A stretch of 41,518 nt of DNA from Phallusia fumigata. Lineage: Eukaryota > Chordata > Ascidiacea > Phlebobranchia > Ascidiidae. A program made the translations under genes and the position numbers. The DNA lies in the NCBI GenBank assembly GCA_008931825.1, contig QXVZ01028765.1, positions 1 to 41,518 on the forward strand. The letters run 5' to 3'. A model generated the notes under the pieces. That model was not told the DNA's origin. It saw nothing but the letters and a program-made list of their open reading frames with translations, and ran no database searches. This document shows positions 12,401-20,137 of the stretch, in pieces (within the stretch, counting starts at the first letter, position 1; each line of letters starts with the position of its first letter).

Positions 12401-15400
12401 GCGCTGACATCACCGGTTGCGAAGTGCCTATGGTTGCTTTCAGAGGCTTCATGTACTGAGGAATGAGTGTTTAAGGTTACATTTTGAGGTGACAGGGAAG
12501 GTGTTAAAATTGTCACATATGGATTTGGGCTTTTGGAGTCATTTTGGGATGAGGTTTAATAAACCTTCCTGTCCTCCACACAAATATTACTTCATAGAAG
12601 GTCTTGCCTAGAACATGCTTAAAGTATGGAAAACTAAAAGCACAACTGCAAGAGAACTTGTATATCTGACATGCTTTTAGTTACAGATTACCTATGATAA
12701 AAAGTACAAGTATGTTGGCCAACTGTGTGCTTTTTGCTCATTTCCATTGGTAATGGTAAAATTAAACACTAAAGACAAGATTTTACCAGCAGCAGAGTGT
12801 TCAAATATTGAAGGTAAGATTCTTCATTGTCGAGCACAGATGATAAAACCCATCGTCTCATGCGAAGCTTCTCAGCTTCTGCGATGCTTCGAACCTTTTG
12901 GTAGTCGACCATGTCTGATACTGCCTCGTTCTGTGAAAAAATTGGGAATTTTCAGCAATAATACGCAGTGAAAAACTTTGATCTAAAGATTTTGTCAACA
13001 CATGTCTTGAAACTCAATACAATCATACTGGTATCAACATCAGACAAAAATGTCAAGGAAGGCAAACACACACAGATGTTCACTTCTATAAAAAAGACAA
13101 TCAGAGCAATTGCAAATCTATGCTGTTCTAAACCTCATACATATGGCGATTTAGGAGCTGTATGAAGTGTTTAGAATTTCCCAGTTATGACAATTAAAAA
13201 TACAGTTTTTTTAGAAAGCTGTATTTTACCCTTAAAGTACAATTTTCTGTTTCGCCTTTGTTATATTGACTTGCTTGACACTAATGCAAGCAAGAGTTGT
13301 TTATTGAACCAAAAACTGCTAAATCAGTTTTGCTTGTTAAGCTGACAAATGCGTTTTATGATGGAGCACCAAACAGCTGAAGGAGCTTAACTTGTTCGCT
13401 TTTTACAAAGCAAAGCTTCACGTAATTATAATGTAGGCTACAACAAATTGCACATTCCAGCCAACCTTTGGTGAATCATGGCTTTCATCAGGAGCACTGG
13501 TAACAACAACAGATGGGGATTCATGATTCTCGGTTCCAGTTTTGTCATTTTCGTCTTGTTTAGGTCTGTAGTAAAATAGTTATTATTTAACATGAATTTG
13601 CACAGTTTTTTTTAGCAATTAGACAACGGATTATTTAACACGATATCAAGTGGATATAACATAGAGCTCATATAACCACATTTTTTTGGACTAAAAACAT
13701 GTCTGAAGTGTTGAAACTTGTGGCGGTACACTATATTTCGATTGTCACTTATTTAATTAGTCAATTACCACTATTTAATTGGTGAAACTACACTAGAAGT
13801 ACAGTTGTGAGTGTGTATTTAAATCCTCCAAAGCAAATATGTTGTGATTCAAAACAAAAAGAAAATGCCTAACCTCTTGCCTAAGATACACAGTCAGTCA
13901 AAATATTAAGTTTAGCAGAAGAGCAGGGCCAAACACAATGGAGAAAGCGGAGGAAGCATGGTGCTACGTACGGATTTAAATTTAGTCAAAACAGTCGCCT
14001 GTGGCCCTTTGTGTTGATCAGTGTGTACAAATTTGGTGCTTTGTTTAAAACTGTTGTGAAAAAGTGTGGTGAGGTTCTTAGTTCTTACAAAGTAAAAACA
14101 TCTCCATGCAAGGCTTTACAATGTTTGGTACACACAGAATGACCAACATTTTCTGCTTGTAAATCACTTTAGTCATGTAACAAGCATACCTTGGGAAGAT
14201 TGGACTGCCGGTGGTGCCAATATCTGTTTTCATGTTTGCATCTGCAACTTCAAGATGATCGAGTGTTCCTTCATTGCTTTCATGATCTACAGACACACAA
14301 TTATGTTCCACGCTATTATCAACAAAACAACAGCAAAACATTTCATAGATAGTATTATACTTACTGCTAACAACTAAAAGCAAGAAAAAACACAATTTAT
14401 TAAACTCTTGTGTTTCAGCTGTAGTACAAAACAGCAAATAAGTTGTGTTACTGTTGGTTGCAAAAAATAGATAACTAGCAATAACTTGAGTCGCGTAGAA
14501 AGAATTCACACGTACATATATATATACTGTATTTGCATTGAGCTAATTTCTCAACATATGTGCTAGCAAAGATTGTCTTGATTGTAAACTTCACTTCTTC
14601 CAGAAAATAACAATTACACGCAATGGGTTTCAACTGCTAACATAAACAACATAGGCGTCAATGCCATAAAGGACAAACATTGATTCTCTGTCTATTCTCT
14701 TTGCATTCAAAGAAATATGATACACATACCTTCATCACTGAAGTCTGTTGANCCTTTGGTGAATCATGGCTTTCATCAGGAGCGCTGGTAACAACAACAG
14801 ATGGGGATTCATGATTCTCAGTGCCAGTTTTGTCATTTTCGTCTTGTTTAGGTCTGTAGTAAAATAGTTATTATTTAACATGAATTTGCATAGTTTTTTT
14901 TAGCAATTAGACAACGGATTATTTAACACGATATCAAGTGGATATAACATAGAGCTCATATAACCACATTTTTTGGACTAAAAACATGTCTGAAGTGTTG
15001 AAACTTGTGGCGGTACACTATATTTCGATTTTCACTTATTTAATTAGTCATTTACCACTATTTAATTGGTGAAACTACACTAGAAGTACAGTTGTGAGTG
15101 TGTGTTTGAATCCTCCAAAGCAAATATGTTGTGATTCAAAACAAAAAGAAAATGCCTAACCTCTTGCCTAAGATACACAGTCAGTCAAAATATTAAGTTC
15201 AGCAGAAGAGCAGGGCCAAACACAATGGAGAAAGCGGAGGAAGCATGGTGCTACGGACGGATTTAAATTTAGTCAAAACAGTCGCCTGTGGCCCTTTGTG
15301 TTAATCAGTGTGTACAAATTTGGTGCTTTGTTTAAAACTGTTGTGAAAAAGTGTGGTGAGGTTCTTAGTTCTTACAAAGCAAAAACATCTCCATGCAAGG

Positions 15401-18400
15401 CTTTACAATGTTTGGTACACACAGAATGACCAACATTTTCTGCTTGTAAATCACTTTAGTCATATAACAAGCATACCTTGGGAAGATTGGACTGCCGGTG
15501 GTGCCAATATCTGTTTTCATGTTTGCATCTGCAACTTCGAGGTGATCGAGTGTTCCTTCATTGCTTTCATGATCTAGACACAAAACCGTGTTACCAGTTT
15601 TGATCTGACAATTCTGTTCCACGCTATTTTCAACAAAACAACAGCAAAACATTTTATATGCAAACATTATACTTCCTGCTAATCTAAAGCAAAAAACACA
15701 ATTTATTGAACTCTTGTTATTTGGTTGTAGTACAAAACAGCAAATAAATTGTGTTTCTGTTGGTTACAAAAAACAATAACTAGCAATAACTTGAGTCGCG
15801 TAAAAAGAATTCACACGTACATATATATGTACTGTATTTGTATTGAGCTAATTTCACAACATATGTGCTAGCAAAGATTGTCTTGATTGTAAACTTCACT
15901 TCTTCCAGAAAATAACAGTTACACACAATGGGTTTCAACTGCTAACATAAACAACATAAGCTTCAATGCCATAAAGGACAAACATTGATTCTCTGTCAAT
16001 TCTCTTTGCATTCAAAGAAATATTATACACATACCTTCATCACTGAAGTCTGTTGATTGAATGGAAAGCATTGAAGTTCGATCAGCTATAAGTCGATCAT
16101 CATCTGACCACCCTGAGAAAGCAGAGTACGCCACGCTCATCCGTTCGTTGGTGGTTCTCGCACGGCGCAGGTTATGCAAAGGTGAAATCTCAGGAAATGC
16201 TTTTTCCCCCTTCGAGTAAAAAAAGTACATATGCATGTTTGTCTATTTAAAAAAAANAAGTCAAAACATTTTAAACCGATTTTTATGGCTCAAAATAATC
16301 ACTGACTAAACAAACGTTGTTATCTGTCAATACAATGTCGTTGAGACACAACATGTATATATTCACATTTTGTCTTGCTATAAACCACAAAAGTGATTTC
16401 TCAATCTTTTAAACACACTTTACTTTTTGTACAGATTTACAACAATAAACCATCTTCAGTTTCTATGATATAAATATACATTTGCTGGACTTTAGATACT
16501 CACTAATACTAATACACATGACTTACTACCTGTCTAAAACCGATTTATAAAGTTATACTCATCATAATCAATCTAGATTTACACTCTGTGGCTCAGGTAT
16601 AGATTCACGGTAACAGCCTTCTCTACAAAAGTTCCCACAACATCTGCCTTGGAATAAAAGTCACACTATTGTGTGACAAGGTGGTTGTGCCCATGACTTA
16701 CTTGCCTCTGAAAGCCCCTGTCTAAACAGCTAATTATAGCCGTTAAATAATGGCCATGTGCCCTCACAGAAACTAAACTGTTATTATTTCCTGGCAGCCT
16801 TTCCTTGTTCAGTCATGTGTTACAATTGAAAAAAGGTAGATCTTGAAACTAGAGATTTGGTCATAAGGCCGAACGCCAAATATAAACTTTTGAACTTTAA
16901 TTAGTGGTTTATGATAAACTTTAAATTCTGATCGTAGCTTTTATAAACACTGAAAAACTTAACCTTCTTAAACACTTTGATTGCTCTATACAACAATAAA
17001 GATACAGACATGTACCTACGCATTTGCCTGCAATATAATAAGTTCGTAATGAAAAAAGATGTTACAAAAATTTATTTTAGAATATTATGGAGCAAAAAAA
17101 TTATGTCTGGAAACATGGGGCACAAATTTCAATGCCTTTAGAACAACAACAAAGCAAACAGTTTCACATGATACCATTGTTTGCAAATCTTGCTAGTTAC
17201 ACATCAAATGAGACTTTACTCTTATTCGCATACAAGCATGGACCTTTGACATACACCAAGTCGTACACACTCCTAAGAAGACAAAAGCTGAACTGACATT
17301 GAGCTTCTATTCAATTAGTGTGAGAGAAGATTGTATGTTGCAGCAATTCAAAACTTCCTACACACACCCACAGCAAAAACCAGTCATACAACATATGTAT
17401 ATATATACACACATATATATGCATATACATAGCTTTTGCAACAAATCAAACGTCCCTGAGTAACATTTGCAAACAGGAAAGCAGACAAACATCAGAAAGG
17501 TTTTCACTGTTACTGAATAGAGTAGCCACTAGATATAAGTTTTGTTTTAATTTGACATAATGCTGTGAAGCAATTGGCCCTGCTGCACACCAAAAATAAG
17601 CTAACTTTAATGTCTGTCACATGCACAGTTATCACAGTTATATTGACTTATAAGTGCACAGTCAACGTTTGGCGATTGTCTGTTCACACTAGATGCTACA
17701 TTCGTGCATGATGCCCCAAATCTATAAATATCTCTAATTCTGCTTATTTGAGGTTGACATCATTGGGTAGAATTTTGAAAGCACGACGAGTAATTAGTTG
17801 TGCGGCAGAGTCCTGCGTCACAATGAACCGATTTGAACACTTCCTGATAAATTGCTAAGAAAATTGATCCAGAAAAATTTAAAGACTATATAATGTGTAA
17901 CCTACGCAACTAGGACAGTCAAATACAATTTTCCACCCAAAGTGTAATTTTCAATTGTTCTCAGATTTTTTTCATGACAAAACTTTGTTTTTTGCACAGA
18001 GATTATCTGGTTATAACACCAGCTTTATATTATGGATAATATTTGATGCTACCGACCTCAAAACCATGTGCTGATGCTGGCCACGTCATTCTGTTTGTCA
18101 TTTGATCGGTGTGACCAGAGCTGTTGCTTCGTAACTTTACATCTGAACCGGCCATCGTGTAATGTCTTTTCCCATAGCCATCAGTCATGTCAATGTCATT
18201 GAGGTCATAATCCTACAACATTACCATATATATCATGCACAAAACTTACAACCCCAAATCTACAATCCATTTTCTACAGTACATCAAGTTTAGGCATGTA
18301 AGGAAGTATACTTGTGGTGTGAGATAAGTAGTCTTGAAGTTACATGGTTTCTTGTTTAAATACACCAACTTTGGAGTAATAAATTTTTGAAAATGTTATG

Positions 18401-20137
18401 ACATAAAAAAAACCTACAGTTTTTCGTTAATCCATGCATTTTAAACCAAAAGTGTCATTATCACAAAAAATATAAGACAGGACACTCATCCTTTCCTAAA
18501 AGCTCTATTTAAATGCAAAATCTCACCTGAATATTTTCTTCATCTTCAGTTAACAGTGTGAGGGAAGGTGAAGACTGGCTGTAATCATCTTGTTCATCTT
18601 GGTACATATCCATGCTCATCTGCAACAAACCATCATTTACACACTATGCAAGCTAAAGATTTGTTAAAAACCCCAAATTGCCCTCTTACAAGACAACTGA
18701 AAAAATTCAATTTCCATGCAGCTTACTTGGAAAAAAACACTTTTCTATGCAATAAGATTTATGCATAAAAGCATCATCTCTACTAGTTTTAGCTGCATTA
18801 AATAACTCTGGCACTAATTACTTCAATGTTACATGCATTAAACATGCTTAGAGTGTTAAGCCATATCCTAAAGGCCCGCAAGTCTACATGTCTCTTCTGT
18901 TTCATACTTTTCGGAGCCACTCACTTCCTTTCATTGAAAATGGCACACCAAAGTGTTTGCACATTGACAACGCTACACAGCACTTACAACCAACCCACAC
19001 AAACCATGCTATTGTTTTAGTCTTTGGAAAGTATGAGTAACACACATGTTGGCCAGTGAATACAATACAATAGAGTGATGCAAAGGCTCTCTAAAATGTT
19101 TCATGACATTTAAGTGGTCCATCTCCAATTTTCCTAATTAGGGAAATTGTTGACATTGATTGGGTTTAACGCATCCAGAATTTTGTCTTTGGTAAAAGGC
19201 ACGAAGCACTAACCACATCAATGTTTACAATGTTTTGCTACAATTAATTTTAAAAGTCAATCAGGAATCTGTTTAATTACCTGACTTCCAGTGTTACATG
19301 TCCAAACTTCGACATAGTTATTCCTTCTTTGGCTTGCTTCTGGATGAGGTTTGTTTTTAACTCCGCCACCTCCAACCACTGCAAGAGCTGCCGCATCCAG
19401 TTCTCCATCCTTCAATGCCTGGTTGGCATTTTTGACAGTAAACTTTGTATTTGCTGGCTTCTCCACATTTTGTTCTTTATCAGCACCTGTTTGGCATTCC
19501 CAAACCTGAAACAATGTGTAAGTTTGTAAACTATCCCAATGATCTGGGCTTGAATAATTAAACAAGCCTAAGTGCCCATTTCCTCTGTAGTGTATCATGT
19601 TCCTACCACAAAAATTGAATTGAAAGTAAAAATGTGCCCATTTAAAATATAGATCAGCATTAAGAAAGTATAATTTATGTCGAAATAAATAAAAAATTGT
19701 GGCAAAATGAAATTAACCATGCCCGGTTTTCTTTTTTGTACTTTTTATGTAGCTCCACTGATTTTAATTGACTCCCTTACCTGTAAATAGGAAGACCTCT
19801 TTCCCCTTAATGATGACCGTGGAGGAAACGTTGATGTTGTTTCGAATGAAGTATTAGCTGCTGGTTGTTCATTAGTTTCCCGGGTGGCCTGGGCTTCAAA
19901 CATTTTCACGTTCTCTAAAACTTTAGACAGTCTGTTCTGCGATGTCTTCTCATCACTGCCAGCTTGTCGCATTCGAGCAAGTGGCTTAGCTACAGGAACG
20001 AACGGCTGGGCTGGATTAGTCACTTCATGATTTTCCTGCGAAGTGTTGTCGTTCCTCTGACCATTGGATTGCTCATGCAGAGTGTTTGTTGTTTCTGCAG
20101 CCAAGTCATGCCTGGCNCTTCCTAAACTGCCTGACAT
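358..20137 (-). CDS. BCR/ABR: BCR/ABR-family RhoGEF-C2-RhoGAP protein, 23 exons, 3' end outside window
   Basis: The gene encodes a dual regulator of Rho-family GTPases. In this family the DH-PH module promotes nucleotide exchange, the C2 domain is a lipid/protein-binding module, and the RhoGAP domain stimulates GTP hydrolysis on Rac/Cdc42, acting at membranes and the cytoskeleton. I traced 23 exons by similarity and GT-AG junctions; every junction agrees in phase, giving about 1,127 residues. Approximate domains in the model: low-complexity N-terminus 1-425, DH 427-610, PH 645-815, C2 850-965, RhoGAP from 1000. The RhoGAP motif EVGIYRVSG contains the arginine finger (about R1029). The last roughly 70 residues of the family lie beyond position 1. 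I see neither the N-terminal coiled coil nor the kinase-like region of vertebrate BCR. Three exons appear twice because of unmerged allelic contigs; each should be counted once. Family assignment is very secure; BCR versus ABR is not decidable, since tunicates may have a single pro-orthologue. Confidence 0.95.
758..872 (-). CDS. BCR/ABR: BCR/ABR exon 22, RhoGAP
   Basis: 115 nt, [48 protein letters not shown] is the second hallmark RhoGAP motif. The acceptor is GCACAG and the donor GTAAGT, leaving two bases. Confidence 0.97.
1053..1192 (-). CDS. BCR/ABR: BCR/ABR exon 21, RhoGAP catalytic exon
   Basis: 140 nt. [27 protein letters not shown] carries the RhoGAP arginine finger within GIYR. The acceptor is TTCAG and the donor GTAAGT. 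The key catalytic residue is intact, so GAP activity is expected. Confidence 0.97.
1737..1909 (-). CDS. BCR/ABR: BCR/ABR exon 20, end of C2 and linker to RhoGAP
   Basis: 173 nt. It includes [37 protein letters not shown], matching [30 protein letters not shown] of BCR. The acceptor is TTCCAG and the donor GTAAGA. Two bases are left, completed by exon 21 to give the conserved KR. Confidence 0.96.
2230..2450 (-). CDS. BCR/ABR: BCR/ABR exon 19, C2 domain core
   Basis: 221 nt. [20 protein letters not shown], then [20 protein letters not shown] and KGKVG, are nearly residue-for-residue the BCR/ABR C2 domain. The acceptor is TACCAG and the donor GTGAGT. Confidence 0.97.
2670..2775 (+). repeat. Dispersed repeat with conserved CTGATAATGACA...GTCGAAACGT hairpin, copy 1
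   Basis: This copy contains CGTCATTATGCACTGATAAT, then GACAGCAGC, then TGTCGAAACGTTTGCAATAC. A related copy lies inverted at 10480-10570 and a shorter one, also inverted, at 36778-36838. TGACA and TGTCG can pair across the motif. It resembles tails of retroelements with a GAAACGT core, but no reverse transcriptase is present. Confidence 0.65.
2876..2978 (-). CDS. BCR/ABR: BCR/ABR exon 18, start of C2 domain
   Basis: 103 nt. [30 protein letters not shown] matches the LYGFLNVIVHSATGF strand that opens the BCR C2 domain. The acceptor is TTTCAG and the donor GTAAGT, leaving one base. Confidence 0.93.
3253..3332 (-). repeat. tRNA-derived SINE-like sequence
   Basis: On the minus strand an A-box-like TGGCTAAGATG (3322-3312) is followed about 35 bases later by a perfect B box GGTTCGAATCC (3278-3268). 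The cloverleaf stems are poor, so it reads as a tRNA-derived SINE or tRNA relic, not a functional tRNA. It lies between BCR exons 17 and 18. Confidence 0.6.
3600..3746 (-). CDS. BCR/ABR: BCR/ABR exon 17, end of PH domain
   Basis: 49 codons, [19 protein letters not shown] through [20 protein letters not shown], matching SYTFLISSDYERAEWRENI...SFSLTSVEL. The tryptophan of EWTEAI is the invariant PH C-terminal helix residue. The acceptor is CCACAG and the donor GTGGGA. Confidence 0.95.
3747..4950. other. BCR intron 16, nothing recognised
   Basis: 1.2-kb intron between PH exons. Both strands were read; only short unsupported open frames are present and no repeat found elsewhere in the window. Confidence 0.6.
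4951..5186 (-). CDS. BCR/ABR: BCR/ABR exon 16, PH-domain insert
   Basis: 236 nt. It opens [15 protein letters not shown], followed by a long highly charged helix ([12 protein letters not shown]...[11 protein letters not shown]), then [13 protein letters not shown]. This matches the charged insert and following strand of BCR (ERLKKKLSEQES...FRVHSRNGK). The acceptor is CAACAG and the donor GTGGGT. Confidence 0.94.
5561..5646 (-). CDS. BCR/ABR: BCR/ABR exon 15, PH domain
   Basis: 86 nt. [21 protein letters not shown] then HPKEDSD match QYDCKWYIPLTDLSF of the family. The acceptor is CTGCAG and the donor GTGAGT, leaving one base to be completed by exon 16. Confidence 0.95.
6143..6228 (-). CDS. 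BCR/ABR: BCR/ABR exon 14 (copy on the left contig), PH domain
   Basis: Same 86-nt PH exon, peptide-identical to 7166-7251 with a few silent base differences. It is continuous with exon 15 downstream. It leaves two bases (GG) that exon 15 completes to GGC, so exactly one copy restores the frame. Confidence 0.88.
6300..6515 (-). repeat. tRNA-derived SINE, copy A
   Basis: On the minus strand a B box GGTTCGAATCC (6412-6402) lies in a perfect GTGGG/CCCAC stem, preceded by an A-box-like TGGTCAAGGCATTACGG. It is duplicated at 7325-7540 as part of the allelic contig overlap. A third, decayed copy is at 29690-29790. Confidence 0.65.
6798..6798. other. Assembly gap (single N) between duplicated blocks
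   Basis: The N separates the end of one roughly 1-kb block from the start of its near-identical copy, the signature of two contigs whose polymorphic overlap was not merged. The true gap length is unknown and may be negative. Confidence 0.85.
7166..7251 (-). CDS. BCR/ABR: BCR/ABR exon 14 (copy on the right contig), PH domain
   Basis: 86 nt, [29 protein letters not shown], matching GARKLRHVFLFTDLLLCTK of the BCR PH domain. The acceptor is TCCAG and the donor GTAAGT. It encodes the same residues as 6143-6228. An 86-nt exon used twice would shift the frame, which argues against two real exons. Confidence 0.85.
7325..7540 (-). repeat. tRNA-derived SINE, copy B (allelic duplicate)
   Basis: Same element as 6300-6515, with scattered substitutions. 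It is part of the roughly 1-kb repeated block after the N at 6798. Confidence 0.6.
8299..8442 (-). CDS. BCR/ABR: BCR/ABR exon 13, DH-PH junction
   Basis: 48 codons. [13 protein letters not shown] (end of DH) is followed by a Ser/Ala-rich linker with five consecutive alanines, then [10 protein letters not shown], the first PH strand. The acceptor is TTTCAG and the donor GTAAAT. Confidence 0.93.
8443..9641. other. BCR intron 12
   Basis: 1.2-kb intron between the CR3 DH exon and the DH-PH junction exon. It holds the hAT-like end near 8506 and a TGACGTCA palindrome at 9245-9252. No gene is seen. Confidence 0.6.
8506..8560. repeat. hAT-like terminal sequence, possibly partial
   Basis: CAGTGGTTCCGAACCAGGGA resembles the termini of hAT-type non-autonomous elements, and GGAGGAACTCCTCC forms a small palindrome just inside. 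I could not find the matching inverted end nearby, so this may be a fragment. Confidence 0.35.
9642..9748 (-). CDS. BCR/ABR: BCR/ABR exon 12, DH domain CR3
   Basis: 107 nt. [24 protein letters not shown] is the most conserved DH helix (vertebrate LLYKPVDRVTRSTLVLHDLL), which contacts the GTPase. The acceptor is GTGCAG and the donor GTGCGC. Confidence 0.95.
10314..10368 (-). CDS. BCR/ABR: BCR/ABR exon 11, DH domain mini-exon
   Basis: 55 nt, [18 protein letters not shown] plus one base, with a TACAG acceptor and GTAAGT donor. It fills the gap between NAQFAQIIE and VLYKPVER in the correct phase, matching a poorly conserved DH linker. Confidence 0.85.
10480..10570 (-). repeat. Dispersed repeat with conserved hairpin, copy 2
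   Basis: On the minus strand it reads CGTCATTATGCATTGATGAT, then GACAACAGC, then GCCGAAACATTTGCAATACA. It aligns over roughly 90 bases with 2670-2775, including flanking GTGTATGTAACGCAC-like sequence. It lies in the intron between BCR exons 10 and 11. Confidence 0.65.
10755..10862 (-). CDS. BCR/ABR: BCR/ABR exon 10, DH domain
   Basis: 36 codons. [20 protein letters not shown] then [10 protein letters not shown] correspond to the YRAFVDNY...AEKC...NAQFAEI region. The acceptor is TTTCAG and the donor GTACAA. Confidence 0.93.
11549..11658. repeat. Left copy of 110-bp contig overlap
   Basis: Starts GTGCAATCCTCACTACACG and ends CCCCTAAATA before the N. It appears identical to 11660-11769. Confidence 0.9.
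11659..11659. other. Assembly gap (single N)
   Basis: A single N lies precisely between two identical 110-base blocks, so the contigs most likely overlap and the real genome has one copy. Confidence 0.88.
11660..11769. repeat. Right copy of 110-bp contig overlap
   Basis: Identical in sequence and length to 11549-11658. Confidence 0.9.
12270..12455 (-). CDS. BCR/ABR: BCR/ABR exon 9, DH domain
   Basis: 62 codons. [15 protein letters not shown], then [18 protein letters not shown] and VGDQFKKL, match the MKPLKA...FFKVPELY...VGDLFQKL segment of BCR. The acceptor is CCTCAG and the donor GTAGGT. Confidence 0.95.
12787..12930 (-). CDS. BCR/ABR: BCR/ABR exon 8, start of DH domain
   Basis: 48 codons. 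After a short helix-prone stretch comes [20 protein letters not shown], the classic first conserved helix (CR1) of the BCR/ABR DH domain (vertebrate form MRKWVL...ASEETYL). The acceptor is TCACAG and the donor GTAAAA, phase 0 at both ends. Confidence 0.93.
13466..13565 (-). CDS. BCR/ABR: BCR/ABR exon 7 (complete copy, left contig)
   Basis: 100 nt with acceptor TACAG and an unusual GTTGGC donor. It ends in AAG in phase 0, joining exon 8, which opens [11 protein letters not shown]. It carries the same 33 residues as 14754-14853. This copy is continuous with exon 8. Confidence 0.7.
14190..14286 (-). CDS. BCR/ABR: BCR/ABR exon 6, allelic duplicate
   Basis: Same 97-nt exon and same peptide as 15477-15573, with near-identical flanking intron sequence. 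I read it as the other allele at an unmerged contig overlap, not a second exon. In strict tandem order it would also repeat the phase and could be spliced, so cDNA should be checked before discarding it. Confidence 0.6.
14752..14752. other. Assembly gap (single N)
   Basis: Joins the end of one allelic block to the start of the other. The following contig starts only one base outside BCR exon 7. Confidence 0.85.
14754..14853 (-). CDS. BCR/ABR: BCR/ABR exon 7 (copy on the right contig, cut at its donor)
   Basis: 100 nt, [15 protein letters not shown]...DESHDSPK, acceptor TACAG. The contig ends one base after the exon, at the N at 14752, so the donor is missing here. It differs from 13466-13565 by a few silent changes. 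Confidence 0.65.
15477..15573 (-). CDS. BCR/ABR: BCR/ABR exon 6 (copy on the right contig)
   Basis: 97 nt encoding [20 protein letters not shown] and onward to SPIFPR. It starts in phase to complete the GAT codon left by exon 5 and has a GTATGC donor. This copy is continuous with exon 5, so it is the better one to use in a model. 14190-14286 is its allelic duplicate. Confidence 0.75.
16035..16209 (-). CDS. BCR/ABR: BCR/ABR exon 5
   Basis: 175 nt, starting [12 protein letters not shown] and ending STDFSDE plus one base before a GTATGT donor. The acceptor is a modest CTCGAAG. It is rich in serine and arginine. Its last 22 bases also occur at 14730-14751, the left allelic contig end before the N at 14752. 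Confidence 0.75.
16258..16258. other. Ambiguous base or gap in an A-run
   Basis: A single N inside a run of As in the intron before BCR exon 5. There is no flanking duplication, so it may be a base-call ambiguity or a collapsed gap. Confidence 0.5.
17391..17431. repeat. Alternating TA/CA microsatellite
   Basis: Imperfect alternating purine-pyrimidine tract (ACATATGTATATATATACAC and onward), about 41 bases. Confidence 0.8.
18057..18212 (-). CDS. BCR/ABR: BCR/ABR exon 4
   Basis: 52 codons, acceptor TTGTAG, donor GTCGGT, phase 0 at both ends. The C-terminal part ([13 protein letters not shown]) resembles the RLTWPRRS...SFE stretch of vertebrate BCR, the first hint of family similarity in the N-terminal half. 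Confidence 0.75.
18527..18619 (-). CDS. BCR/ABR: BCR/ABR exon 3
   Basis: 31 codons between a TTGCAG acceptor and a GTGAGA donor, phase 0 at both ends. It is acidic and serine-rich ([17 protein letters not shown]), like the poorly conserved phosphoserine-rich linker of BCR. Confidence 0.75.
18620..19280. other. BCR intron 2, nothing recognised
   Basis: 660-base intron between linker exons 2 and 3. No gene, RNA or repeat was recognised on either strand. Confidence 0.6.
19281..19505 (-). CDS. BCR/ABR: BCR/ABR exon 2
   Basis: 75 codons, phase 0 at both ends. The acceptor is TTTCAG and the donor GTAATT. The sequence begins [12 protein letters not shown] and ends WTCNTGSQ, and is linker-like with no recognised domain. 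It is kept because it is open throughout and its junctions fit both neighbours. Confidence 0.75.
19781..20137 (-). CDS. BCR/ABR: BCR/ABR exon 1 (first recognised coding exon)
   Basis: This exon starts with ATG at 20137 (MSGSLG...), with an in-frame TAA shortly upstream, and ends in CAG before a GTAAGG donor. It gives 119 residues rich in N, Q, T and S, with no family domain recognised. The N at 20117 falls in codon 7 and may hide more than one base. Possible acceptors (TGTCAG, GTTTAG) lie just inside the start, so it could instead be an internal exon with the true start further upstream. Confidence 0.7.
20117..20117. other. Ambiguous base or gap inside first BCR coding exon
   Basis: A single N in codon 7 of the proposed start exon. 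No duplication flanks it. If it stands for a real gap, the start codon and the reading frame upstream of it are uncertain. Confidence 0.5.

Larger units (their letters stand above)
13465..14751. repeat. Left copy of 1.3-kb contig overlap (BCR exons 6-7)
   Basis: Begins CCTTTGGTGAATCATGGC and ends CACTGAAGTCTGTTGA at the N. It contains one copy each of BCR exons 6 and 7, plus the last 22 bases of exon 5. Confidence 0.88.
14753..16056. repeat. Right copy of 1.3-kb contig overlap
   Basis: Direct copy of 13465-14751. It differs by substitutions and indels, including an insertion just after exon 6 (around 15580-15615) absent from the left copy. That level of divergence fits two alleles. Confidence 0.88.
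16210..18056. other. BCR intron 4
   Basis: 1.85-kb intron, AT-rich. It contains an alternating TA/CA microsatellite near 17391-17431 and no recognised exon or mobile element. Confidence 0.6.
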
